Shown in pieces: positions 1-8,296 of a stretch of 63,178 nt of DNA (position 1 is the stretch's first letter; every line of letters starts with the position of its first letter). A model generated the notes under the pieces. It was not told where the DNA came from, ran no database searches, and worked only from the letters and a program-made list of their open reading frames with translations. This DNA comes from Planctomycetota bacterium. GTDB lineage: Bacteria > Planctomycetota > PLA2 > JAEUHO01. The DNA lies in contig JASJAY010000004.1 of NCBI GenBank assembly GCA_030066775.1, forward strand, positions 1 to 63,178, written 5' to 3'. Both the position numbers and the translations under genes were made by a program.

Positions 1-1
1 G

Positions 2-1042
2 CTGTGCGGCCTCGTGATGGATCCGCACACCGGCGAGATCCTCGCCTGGGCCAACCGCCCGACGCACAACGCCAACCTCGACGGCGAGGACGGGCTGGGC
101 ACGTTCCACGGCGGCTACGACTACGTGGCGGCCGGGCGCTACGAGGTCGGCAGCGTCTTCAAGCCGATCACCGTGGCGTGGGCGCTCGACAAGGGCGTCG
201 TGCGTGCGGACGAGATCATCCCGATGCCGGAGGCGCACAAGTTCCCCGGCTGCAAGCACGTGATCCACGACACGCACTACGTCGGCCCGGGCACGGTCGT
301 CTTGCTGCTCGAGCAGAGCAGCAACACGGGCGCGGCCGAGCTCGCGCGCCGACTCGGCGCGAAGGGCATGCAGGACATGTGGAGCACGCTGCGCCTCACG
401 CAGCGTCCCGACATCGAGTTCCCGCGTGCGGTGAGCGGCATCGTGAACCCGGAAGTGGGGACGAAGCGCTGGCCGCCCTGGCTCTACCACCGCGTCGCGT
501 ACGGGCAGGGCAACTCGCTGACGCCGCTTCAGCTGGGCACGCTCTACTGTGCCCTCGCGCGGCCCGACGCGCGCATGGTCAAGCCCGCGCTCTTGTACCG
601 CCAGAAGCTGCGCGATCCGCGCGGGCCGCGGCTCTGCCACCCGCGCTACCTGCCCGTGATCCGACAGGGGCTGCGCCAGGTGGTCACCCAGGGCACCGCC
701 CGGAAGCACATCCAGGCGAGCGACTACCCGATCGCCGGGAAGACCGGAACCGCTCAGCAGGGAACGAACAACATCTGCTCGTTCGTCGGCATGGCGCCGG
801 CGCACGACCCGCAGATGGTCTGCCTCGTCATGGCCAAGGTGCCGCGCGACAAGAACGGCTCCGGCGGCGCCGTCGCGGCCCCCGCCGTGGCGCGCGTGTT
901 GAACGCGACGCTCGAGTACATCCGGCTCCCGAAGCAACGTCCCGTGGTCGCCACCCCGGAGCGTGCACCGGCGCGCGTACAGGTGCCTCGAGGCAACGCC
1001 GCTGGGCAGGTCGTCTTCAACGGGACGGGGAGGCCGCGATGA
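2..1042 (+). CDS. ftsI: Division-type penicillin-binding protein (FtsI/PBP3), 5'-truncated
   Basis: C-terminal 346 residues of a class B penicillin-binding protein transpeptidase, which cross-links septal peptidoglycan in the periplasm. The gene begins before the window. All three active-site motifs are visible: SVFK (nt 152-163), SSN (nt 317-325) and KTGT (nt 740-751). The entry sequence MDPHTGEILAWANRP is the usual start of the transpeptidase domain. Its stop overlaps the murE start (ATGA at 1039-1042), so the two are translationally coupled. Position directly before murE matches ftsI of the dcw cluster; a sporulation-type paralogue (SpoVD) has the same architecture but is less likely in a Gram-negative context. 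Confidence 0.93.
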   Translation: MCGLVMDPHTGEILAWANRPTHNANLDGEDGLGTFHGGYDYVAAGRYEVGSVFKPITVAWALDKGVVRADEIIPMPEAHKFPGCKHVIHDTHYVGPGTVVLLLEQSSNTGAAELARRLGAKGMQDMWSTLRLTQRPDIEFPRAVSGIVNPEVGTKRWPPWLYHRVAYGQGNSLTPLQLGTLYCALARPDARMVKPALLYRQKLRDPRGPRLCHPRYLPVIRQGLRQVVTQGTARKHIQASDYPIAGKTGTAQQGTNNICSFVGMAPAHDPQMVCLVMAKVPRDKNGSGGAVAAPAVARVLNATLEYIRLPKQRPVVATPERAPARVQVPRGNAAGQVVFNGTGRPR

Positions 1043-2565
1043 CCGGTCTCCCGATCCGTCCCATCACCGTCGGTGCCCTGCGCGCGCTGCTCGACAGCGT
1101 CGCACTCACCGGCGTTTCCGTCGACGCGGAGATCACGGGGCTCGTGGACGACTCGCGCCACGTGAAGCCGGGCGACGTCTTCTTCGCACGTCGCGGCACG
1201 CGCGAGGACGGCGAGCGCTTCGCGGTCGATGCCGCCGCCCGCGGTGCGGTCGTCGTCGTCTCCGAGGGCCCGCTCCCGGAGAACGTGCCCACGCTGCGTG
1301 TTCGCGACGTGGACGACGCGCTGCGCACGGCCGCCGACGCCTGGTACGGCGCGCCGCAGGACGCGCTCGTCCTCATCGGCATCACCGGCACCAAGGGCAA
1401 GACGACGACCGCCTACTTGACGGCGGCGGCGCTCACGGCGTGCGGTCTGCGTGCCGGCGTGATCGGCACCATCGCCTACGACTTCGGGCCGGGCGTGCGC
1501 GAGGCCTCGATCAACACGACGCCGGGCGTGCTGGAGCTGCGCCGGCTGCTGGCCAAGGCCCGCGACGCCGGCTGCGACGCGGTCGTGATGGAGGTCTCGA
1601 GCCACGCGCTGGACCAGGGCCGCGTCGAGGGCATCGCCTTCCGCGCCGCCGTCTTCACGAACCTGGCCAGCGATCACCTCGACTACCACCAGACGGCCGA
1701 GGCGTACTTCGAGGCGAAGGCGCGTCTCTTCGCGCACCTGCCGCCCGCCGGCACGGCCGTCCTCAACCGCGAGGACGTGGCGTGGCCGCGCTTCGCGGCG
1801 CTCTGCCGCGGCGCGGTCCTCACGTACGGCAGCGTCCCCGAGGCCGACGTGCGCGCCGACGCGATCGAGCTCAGCGTCGAGCACTCGCGCCTCCGGCTCG
1901 TCCTGGCCGACGGCGCGCAGTACGAGATCGAGACGCGCCTCATCGGGCGGCACAACGTGATGAACCTGCTCGCCGCCGTCGGCGTCTGCGTCGGTCTGGG
2001 CTACGACGCCTTGACGGCGGCCGAGGGCGCGGCAGCCGTCGCCGGCGTGCCCGGGCGCCTCGAGCGTGTGAACAGCGAGGCCGATCTCCACGCGTTCGTG
2101 GACTACGCCCACACCGAAGACGCCCTGGTGCAGGTCCTGAGCTTCCTGCGCGGCGTCGGTGCCCAGCCGCTGACGTGCGTGGTGGGCTGCGGCGGCGACC
2201 GCGACGCCACGAAGCGCCCGCGCATGGCGCGCGTGGCGGCGGAGCTCGCCGACCACGCGATCTTCACAAGCGACAACCCGCGGAACGAAGACCCCGAAGC
2301 GATCCTCGACGACATGTTCGAGGGTGTGGCCGAGCCCACGCTTCGGGAGCGCGTTTCGCGGGTCGTGGATCGTCGCACGGCAATCCGGCATGCCGTCGAC
2401 AGCGCCCCCTCCGGATCGACCCTCTTGGTCGCCGGAAAGGGGCATGAAGCCGTGCAAGTCGTGGGGACGGAGACGGTTCCGTTCGACGACGTCGAGGAGG
2501 TACGGGATGCCCTGGAGGCGCGGCGCGAACGCCGCGACGCAGGCGCCGTATCGAGTGAAGGGTGA
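1039..2565 (+). CDS. murE: UDP-MurNAc-L-Ala-D-Glu ligase (MurE), meso-DAP type
   Basis: Cytoplasmic ATP-dependent ligase that adds the third peptide residue to UDP-MurNAc-dipeptide. 508 residues, the normal family length. It has the ATP loop GTKGKTTT (from residue 117), the metal/substrate segment NLASDHLDYH, the C-terminal DYAHTEDAL, and DNPR at residues 412-415. DNPR is the signature of enzymes that select meso-diaminopimelate, so the wall is predicted to be DAP-type. The start is the ATG overlapping the ftsI stop; longer forms of the same frame run into ftsI and were discarded. Confidence 0.96.
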   Translation: MTGLPIRPITVGALRALLDSVALTGVSVDAEITGLVDDSRHVKPGDVFFARRGTREDGERFAVDAAARGAVVVVSEGPLPENVPTLRVRDVDDALRTAADAWYGAPQDALVLIGITGTKGKTTTAYLTAAALTACGLRAGVIGTIAYDFGPGVREASINTTPGVLELRRLLAKARDAGCDAVVMEVSSHALDQGRVEGIAFRAAVFTNLASDHLDYHQTAEAYFEAKARLFAHLPPAGTAVLNREDVAWPRFAALCRGAVLTYGSVPEADVRADAIELSVEHSRLRLVLADGAQYEIETRLIGRHNVMNLLAAVGVCVGLGYDALTAAEGAAAVAGVPGRLERVNSEADLHAFVDYAHTEDALVQVLSFLRGVGAQPLTCVVGCGGDRDATKRPRMARVAAELADHAIFTSDNPRNEDPEAILDDMFEGVAEPTLRERVSRVVDRRTAIRHAVDSAPSGSTLLVAGKGHEAVQVVGTETVPFDDVEEVRDALEARRERRDAGAVSSEG

Positions 2566-2607
2566 TACGTGGCCTGGGGTGCCCCCCAGGCATAGTGAGG
2601 TCAAGGT

Positions 2608-4023
2608 ATGGAACCGATTCGTTACAGCGATGTCCTACGCGCCACGGGTGGTGAGCCCGCCGGCCCCGTCGACGGCGATCCGCTCATCCCGAGCGTGACC
2701 ACCGACAGCCGCAACGTCGAGCCCGGCGCGCTCTTCGTTCCGATCCGCGGCAAGCGCTTCGACGCGCACCAGTTCATCAACGAGGCGTTCCTCGGCGGAG
2801 CCGGGTTCTGCCTCGTGGCACGCGATGCCGAGTTCACGCGAATGCCGTCGAATGCGATCGTCGTGAAGGACACGACGCGTGCGCTCGGCGACCTCGCGCG
2901 CTGGCACCGCAGCCGCTTCGACGTGCCCGTCATCGGCATCACCGGTTCCTGCGGCAAGACGACCGTCAAGGAGATGGTGCGGTTGATCCTCGGCGAGGAC
3001 GTCGTGGCGAGCCCGGCCTCGTACAACAACGAGATCGGGGTGCCGCTGACGCTCCTGCAGATGAACGCGCGCACCCGCGCGTGCGTCGTGGAGATCGGCA
3101 CGAACGCGCCGGGCGAGATCGAGTACCTCACGAGCATCGCGCGTCCCACCGTCGGCGTGCTCACCAACGTCGAAGAGGCGCACCTCGAGGGACTGGGCAC
3201 GGTCCGCGGCGTGATGCGCGAGAAGGCCGCCCTGCTCGCCGGGCTCCCGGACGACGGCGCCGCGATCCTCAACGCGGACAACTACTACTGCCGCGAGATC
3301 ATGGACGACGTCGACGCCCACGTGGTGACCTTCGGCACCTGGGAGGACGCGGACGTCTACGGCATCGAGGGCCAGGCGACCCAGAGTGGCGTGGGCTTCT
3401 ACCTCTACGGCCGGATGCCCTTCGAGGTGCCTGCGCTCGGCATGCACAACGTGTCGAATGCCCTGGCCGCCGTCGCCGTCGGGCTCTGGCTCGACCAGGA
3501 CCCGCTCGCGATCCGCGATGCCCTGATGCGCTACGTCGCGCCGCCGATGCGGATGAGCCGCGAGCGGATCGGCGACATGGTCTTCATCAACGACGCGTAC
3601 AACGCGAACCCGCGCAGCATGGACGAGGCCATTCGCGAGCTGCGGATGCGCGACTGCGTCGGCCGCCGCGTCGCGGTGCTCGGCGAGATGCTCGAGCTCG
3701 GCGACGAGTCCGAGCGCTGCCACCGCTCGCTCGGCAAGAAGGTCGCCAACGAGGACATCGACCTGCTCTGGGCCGTGGGCCCGAGCGCGAAGCTCGTCGT
3801 CGAGGAGGCGCTGCGCCTCGGCATGCCGAAGGACGCCGTCTGCTGGCACCCCGACGTCGACGCCGCGATCGAGGACCCCGCGTTCGAGCCCGGTGCCGGC
3901 GACGCGTGGATGTTCAAGGCGTCGCGCAGCATGCGACTCGAGCGCCTGCTCGACGTCATGCGTGAGCGTGCGCGCGCGGTCGATCCCGCGGGCGGTGCAT
4001 TCAGCCGGGGACCGCGCGCCTAA
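2608..4023 (+). CDS. murF: UDP-MurNAc-tripeptide--D-Ala-D-Ala ligase (MurF)
   Basis: Adds D-Ala-D-Ala to UDP-MurNAc-tripeptide in the cytoplasm, completing the pentapeptide. 471 residues. The N-terminal uridine-binding domain carries VTTDSRNVEPGALFVPIRG, the ATP loop is GSCGKTT (from residue 113), then NNEIGVPLTLL and EIGTNAPGEI, and a C-terminal DAYNANPRSMDEA segment typical of MurF. It begins 42 nt after murE with AAGG shortly upstream of the ATG. A perfect 12-bp stem spans its last codons and stop (see 4010-4038), so expression of mraY may be uncoupled from murF. Confidence 0.96.
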   Translation: MEPIRYSDVLRATGGEPAGPVDGDPLIPSVTTDSRNVEPGALFVPIRGKRFDAHQFINEAFLGGAGFCLVARDAEFTRMPSNAIVVKDTTRALGDLARWHRSRFDVPVIGITGSCGKTTVKEMVRLILGEDVVASPASYNNEIGVPLTLLQMNARTRACVVEIGTNAPGEIEYLTSIARPTVGVLTNVEEAHLEGLGTVRGVMREKAALLAGLPDDGAAILNADNYYCREIMDDVDAHVVTFGTWEDADVYGIEGQATQSGVGFYLYGRMPFEVPALGMHNVSNALAAVAVGLWLDQDPLAIRDALMRYVAPPMRMSRERIGDMVFINDAYNANPRSMDEAIRELRMRDCVGRRVAVLGEMLELGDESERCHRSLGKKVANEDIDLLWAVGPSAKLVVEEALRLGMPKDAVCWHPDVDAAIEDPAFEPGAGDAWMFKASRSMRLERLLDVMRERARAVDPAGGAFSRGPRA

Positions 4024-4038
4024 GGGAGGCGCGCGCGG
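4010..4038 (+). terminator. Strong hairpin across the murF stop codon
   Basis: Perfect 12-bp stem (4010-4021 with 4027-4038) closed by a 5-nt loop. The left arm contains the last murF codons and the first base of its TAA. There is no T-run afterwards, so this may be an attenuator or an mRNA-processing/stability structure rather than a full terminator. The right-arm core GCGCGCGGTCG also occurs at 3972-3982, so the left arm could pair either way. Confidence 0.5.
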
Positions 4039-4133
4039 TCGCCGGGTGGCCCGTCTGCGTACGGGCTCCTTGCGAGAACCAGAGGGCACGCGTGGCGTGA
4101 ACGCGCCGCGCGGGGAACGGGATAGGCCGGCGG

Positions 4134-5564
4134 ATGCTCTACCACCTGTTCGCACCGCTTCAGGAACACATCTCCGGCTTCCGGCTCATCAACTACATCA
4201 CGTTCCGCGCTGCGTTCGCGGCGATCCTCGCGTTCCTGGTGGCGACGGTGGTCGGGCCCGGCATCGTCGAGAGCCTGCGCAAGAAGAAGATCGCCGGATT
4301 CAGCGAGACCGGCAGCAAGGAGGTCGACGAGAAGCGCAGCCTGAAGGCGGGCGTCCCCACCATGGGCGGCGTCATCCTGCTCGTGGGCGTCGCGCTCTCC
4401 GGCTTCCTCTTCGCGCGCCTCGACATGGCGTACACGTGGATCCTCTTGCTCTCGTTCCTCGCGTTCGGCGCCCTGGGCGCCGTCGACGACTGGAAGAAGC
4501 TCACGCATCCCGGTGCGAAGGGCATCAGCGAGAAGCAGAAGATCGCCGGCCAGCTGCTGATCGCCACGACGGCGATCGCCCTGATCTACGCCCTCGGCAA
4601 CGTCGAGGACAAGACGCCCTGGCTGCGCGGCCCCTCGATCAAGCCCGACCCCTACGCCAAGCGCTGGATCAAGCGCCACGAGGTGAAGCCGGGCGAGTCA
4701 TGGCGCTCGCTTGCCGGCGCCTACCTGGGCGACAGCGACCGGGCCGAGGAGATCGCCCGGCTCAACGGCATCACGCTCGACGCGATCCCGCCGGCGGCCC
4801 TCGGGGCGCCGGCCGCCGCACCCGGCGAGGCGGGGGCGTCGGCCCTGGCGCCGCCGATCGGACGCGAGATCCGGTTGATCCCGGCCTGGCCGAACCCCAA
4901 GGACCACCACCGCGCCGACCTGCAGGTGCCCTTCGTCAAACGCTTCTGCCTGGACCTCGGGCTGCTCTTCATCCCCTTGGGCATCCTGGTGATCGTCGGC
5001 TGCAGCAACGCGGTGAACTTCACCGACGGACTGGACGGGCTGGCGATCGGCACCACCGCCACCGTCGCCGTGGCCTTCACGCTGATCGCCTACATCGTGG
5101 GCCGCGTGGACTTCTCACGTGAGCTCCATCTCTTCTACGTGCCGGAGGCAGGGGAGCTCGCCGTGATCGGTGCCGCCCTCGCCGGCGGCGCGCTGGGCTT
5201 CCTCTGGTTCAACTGCTTCCCGGCCCAGGTCTTCATGGGCGACACGGGCTCGCTCTCCATCGGCGGCATCCTCGGCGTGATGGCCGTGATGCTGCGCCAC
5301 GAGCTCACGCTCGCGATCGCCGGCGGGCTCTTCGTGGCCGAGGCGTTCTCGGTCATCTGGCAGCGCTACTACTTCAAGCTCACGCGTCGTGCGGCCCAGA
5401 AGCGCGGCGACGCGAACGCCACGGGCAAGCGCTGGTTCAAGTGCGCACCCTTCCACCACCACTACGAGCAGCTGGGGCTGCACGAGAACAAGGTGACGGT
5501 CCGGTTCTGGATCGTGTCCGTCATCTGCGTCGTCGTCGCCCTCGTCTCGCTGAAGATGAGGTGA
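4134..5564 (+). CDS. mraY: MraY (phospho-MurNAc-pentapeptide transferase) with an inserted LysM-like domain
   Basis: Integral membrane enzyme that transfers phospho-MurNAc-pentapeptide to undecaprenyl phosphate (lipid I synthesis). 476 residues against about 360 in the family. Core motifs are present: GVPTMGG, AVDDWKK, NAVNFTDGLDGLA, FMGDTGSL and PFHHHYE. The extra ~100 residues (about 157-262) fall in the loop that in MraY structures lies on the periplasmic side between helices 4 and 5. The insert contains a LysM-like module: VKPGESWRSLAGAYLG at 184-199, EEIARLNGI at 205-213, an Ala/Pro-rich stretch, then GREIRLIP resembling the last LysM strand. LysM domains bind GlcNAc-containing glycans; a sensing or anchoring role here is inference. 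Five bases separate it from ftsW. Confidence 0.95.
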   Translation: MLYHLFAPLQEHISGFRLINYITFRAAFAAILAFLVATVVGPGIVESLRKKKIAGFSETGSKEVDEKRSLKAGVPTMGGVILLVGVALSGFLFARLDMAYTWILLLSFLAFGALGAVDDWKKLTHPGAKGISEKQKIAGQLLIATTAIALIYALGNVEDKTPWLRGPSIKPDPYAKRWIKRHEVKPGESWRSLAGAYLGDSDRAEEIARLNGITLDAIPPAALGAPAAAPGEAGASALAPPIGREIRLIPAWPNPKDHHRADLQVPFVKRFCLDLGLLFIPLGILVIVGCSNAVNFTDGLDGLAIGTTATVAVAFTLIAYIVGRVDFSRELHLFYVPEAGELAVIGAALAGGALGFLWFNCFPAQVFMGDTGSLSIGGILGVMAVMLRHELTLAIAGGLFVAEAFSVIWQRYYFKLTRRAAQKRGDANATGKRWFKCAPFHHHYEQLGLHENKVTVRFWIVSVICVVVALVSLKMR

Positions 5565-5568
5565 GCCG

Positions 5569-6759
5569 ATGACGAGCGCCGCCCTGCCCCTCCGTCGAGG
5601 GCCCGGCTACTCCGCGCAGCATGCCGGCCGCGTCGTGCTCGCCGTGGCGGCCGCTCTCGCCTCGCTGGGCGTCGTGATGGTCTACTCGACGACCGCCGTG
5701 AAGGGGGCTGCGGTCGACTCGGCGCTCTCGATCCTGCAAGGCGACAGCTCGAGCGCCCCGAACCCCATCGCGGCGGTGATCCGGCAGCTGCGCTGGGTGC
5801 TGCTCGCTGTCCTCACGTGCTGGATCGTCGCGCGCACGCCGCTCGAGTGGTTCCAGAAGATCAGCCGCCCGGTGCTGTTCATCACCCTGATCCTGCTCGC
5901 GTCGACGCTCGTGCTCGGCCCGCTGCGCAACCAGTCGCGCCGCTGGCTCGACTTCGGCCCGATCGCCTTCCAGCCCAGCGAGCTGCTCAAGATCGCGGCC
6001 CTGCTCTACCTGGCCGATCAGCTCTCCCGCCGTGAACGCGCGACGGCATTCGGGCATCGCACCCCGCTCCTGGCGATCCTCGCGCCGGTGGGGGTGGGGG
6101 CGGTGCTCGTCTTGGTCGAGCCCGACCTGGGCACGTCCCTGTTCATCGTGGCCGAAGCGATCGTGCTGCTGGGTCTCGCCGGCGTGCGGCCCACGCGGTT
6201 CCTGCCGTTCGTGATCACCGCGATGCCGCTGCTCGTGATCTACGGCTACACGCGCTTCGCCCACGTGCGCAAGCGGTTCGAGCTGTACGCCTCCGGGCCC
6301 CAGTCCGGCACGCAGATCGAGGAGGCGCTGATCGGCCTCGGCAGCGGCGGCGTGATCGGCGTCGGCCTGGGCGAGGGGACGCACAAGCTGGGCTACGTGG
6401 CGGAGGCGCGCACCGACTTCATCTTCACGGTGATCGGTGAAGAGCTGGGCTTCCTCGGCTGCGCCGGGGTCGTCGTCGCGTTCATGCTGTTCACGTTCTA
6501 CGGGCGGCGCGTGGCCTGGCAGGCGCGTGCGCTCGGGCCGCACGCCTTTTATCTCGCCGCCGGCGCCACGTTCATCGTCGCGTTCCAGGCGCTCATCAAC
6601 ATCGCCGTCGTCACGGCGACCGCACCCACGAAGGGCGTGTCGCTGCCCTTCATCAGCGTCGGCGGCAGCAATCTCCTGATGGCAGCGACCTGCGTCGGGC
6701 TCATCCTCAACGTCTCCCGGCGCACCGCCGAGCACGTCTCCACCGATCCCTGGGGCTAA
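5569..6759 (+). CDS. ftsW: FtsW, SEDS-family septal glycan polymerase
   Basis: Polytopic SEDS protein that polymerises lipid II into septal glycan together with its partner PBP (here ftsI, four genes upstream). 396 residues. SEDS signatures: RRWLDFGPIAFQPSEL, VEPDLGTSLF, the EARTDFIFTVIGEELGF loop, and TKGVSLPFISVGGS near the end. A RodA identity is possible by fold alone, but the position after mraY supports FtsW. GAGGTGAG, which includes the mraY stop, serves as its ribosome site. murD, normally between mraY and ftsW, is absent. Confidence 0.94.
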   Translation: MTSAALPLRRGPGYSAQHAGRVVLAVAAALASLGVVMVYSTTAVKGAAVDSALSILQGDSSSAPNPIAAVIRQLRWVLLAVLTCWIVARTPLEWFQKISRPVLFITLILLASTLVLGPLRNQSRRWLDFGPIAFQPSELLKIAALLYLADQLSRRERATAFGHRTPLLAILAPVGVGAVLVLVEPDLGTSLFIVAEAIVLLGLAGVRPTRFLPFVITAMPLLVIYGYTRFAHVRKRFELYASGPQSGTQIEEALIGLGSGGVIGVGLGEGTHKLGYVAEARTDFIFTVIGEELGFLGCAGVVVAFMLFTFYGRRVAWQARALGPHAFYLAAGATFIVAFQALINIAVVTATAPTKGVSLPFISVGGSNLLMAATCVGLILNVSRRTAEHVSTDPWG

Positions 6760-6834
6760 CGGCGCTCGAGGCGTCGCATACGGGGGTGCCGCCGGTATCC
6801 TTCGATCGGGTCCCGACGAGGGAGGTGACGGCTC

Positions 6835-8289
6835 GTGTTCAAGCGGTTCAACGCGTGGATTCCGCGGATCTGGGACAGCCCGACGGCCCTCGTCGGAGCG
6901 ATCCTCGCGACCGTGTCCGGCTGCACGCTCGTGCTGGTCCTCGCGGCCGAGTTCGCCAGCCCCACGAAGAACGCGTACGCCGCCGCGGCCCTGCTACTGA
7001 TCGTGCCGCTGTTCTTCCTGCTGGGGCTGATGCTGATCCCGATCGGCCTCTGGATGCGGCGCCGGCGCCGGCGCAAGGCCGGGCTCGAGCCCCGGGACCG
7101 CTCGGGTACGGCCGTGCTCACGATGCCGGTGCGCAAGCTCGCCTTGATCGGCGGCCTGACCTTCGTGAACCTGCTCATCATCGGCATGGTCGGCCACACG
7201 GCCATGACCTACATGGACACGCCGGAGTTCTGCGGCACCGCGTGTCACTCCGTGATGCATCCGGAGTACGAGGCCTACCTGCGCTCACCCCATTCGCGCG
7301 TCTCGTGCGTGCAGTGCCACATCGGCCCGGGCGCGTCCTGGGCGGTGAAGGCGAAGCTCGACGGCGCGCGGCAGCTCTGGCACACGGTGGTGGGGGACTA
7401 CAAGCGTCCGATCGACGCGCCGGTGCACACCCTCAGGCCGTCCCGCGACACGTGCGAGCAGTGCCACTGGCCCGCCAAGTTCCACGGAAGCCGCGTCGCG
7501 CACTGGATGCACTACGAGGCCGACGAAGCCAATAGCCAGACCGTCAACGTCGTCGTGCTCAAGATCGGCGGCGAGAACCCGACGACCGGGAAGTACGAGG
7601 GCATCCACTGGCACGTGAGCCCCAAGACGCAGGTGCGCTACGAGGCGCTCGACAAGAAGCGCGAGCTGATCGGCAAGGTCACGGTGCTCGAGGACGGCGA
7701 GGCCGTCCGGGAGTACCTGCCCACGGAGGAGATGCGGGACAAGCCCGTGCTCGAGACGCGCGTGATGGACTGCGTCGACTGCCACAACCGGCCGTCGCAC
7801 ATCTTCGACGGATCGCCCGAGATCGCCTTCGACTGGGCGCTCACCGAGGGCGTGCTCGACGCATCGGTGCCCTACCTGAAGAAGCTCGGTCTCCCGCTGC
7901 TCGCGCGCGAAGACCGGGCGCGTGATCGCGCCAGCCTCGAGCAGGCGTTCCGTACGGAGCTTGGCGCAGCTTACGACGAGCACCACGCGGACGCGAAGCC
8001 CGATGGCGAGACCCTGGCGCTCGCCGCCCGCGGCCTCGCCACGCTCTATCGACGCAACGTTTACCCGTCCATGAAGATCGGCTGGGACGAGTACCCCTCG
8101 CACCTGGGCCACCGTGGTGAGCAGGCCGATCGGCGCGGCTGCTTCCGCTGCCACAACGAGACGCACGCCACGAGCGAAGGCGAGGTCCTGAGCCAGGACT
8201 GCGAGCTGTGCCACCAGCAGCTGGCCGACGAAGAGTCGCTGGAGGACCTCGAGGACAGCCTGCGCGACGTGATCCTCGGCATCCGATAA
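6835..8289 (+). CDS. NapC/NirT-type membrane multiheme cytochrome c
   Basis: Predicted quinol-oxidising, membrane-anchored cytochrome c facing the periplasm, 484 residues. Two or three hydrophobic N-terminal segments (about 18-40, 48-73 and 95-122) precede the heme region. Five standard heme sites are visible: CVQCH (158-162), CEQCH (207-211), CVDCH (313-317), CFRCH (436-440) and CELCH (456-460). A sixth, CGTACH (133-138), has three residues between the cysteines and is followed by SVMHPEYEAY, as at heme 1 of NapC/NrfH-like proteins. Start is GTG with GGGAGG upstream. No partner reductase is adjacent, so the electron acceptor is unknown. It follows ftsW after 75 nt but is functionally unrelated to it. 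Confidence 0.88.
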   Translation: MFKRFNAWIPRIWDSPTALVGAILATVSGCTLVLVLAAEFASPTKNAYAAAALLLIVPLFFLLGLMLIPIGLWMRRRRRRKAGLEPRDRSGTAVLTMPVRKLALIGGLTFVNLLIIGMVGHTAMTYMDTPEFCGTACHSVMHPEYEAYLRSPHSRVSCVQCHIGPGASWAVKAKLDGARQLWHTVVGDYKRPIDAPVHTLRPSRDTCEQCHWPAKFHGSRVAHWMHYEADEANSQTVNVVVLKIGGENPTTGKYEGIHWHVSPKTQVRYEALDKKRELIGKVTVLEDGEAVREYLPTEEMRDKPVLETRVMDCVDCHNRPSHIFDGSPEIAFDWALTEGVLDASVPYLKKLGLPLLAREDRARDRASLEQAFRTELGAAYDEHHADAKPDGETLALAARGLATLYRRNVYPSMKIGWDEYPSHLGHRGEQADRRGCFRCHNETHATSEGEVLSQDCELCHQQLADEESLEDLEDSLRDVILGIR

Positions 8290-8296
8290 CCCTTGG

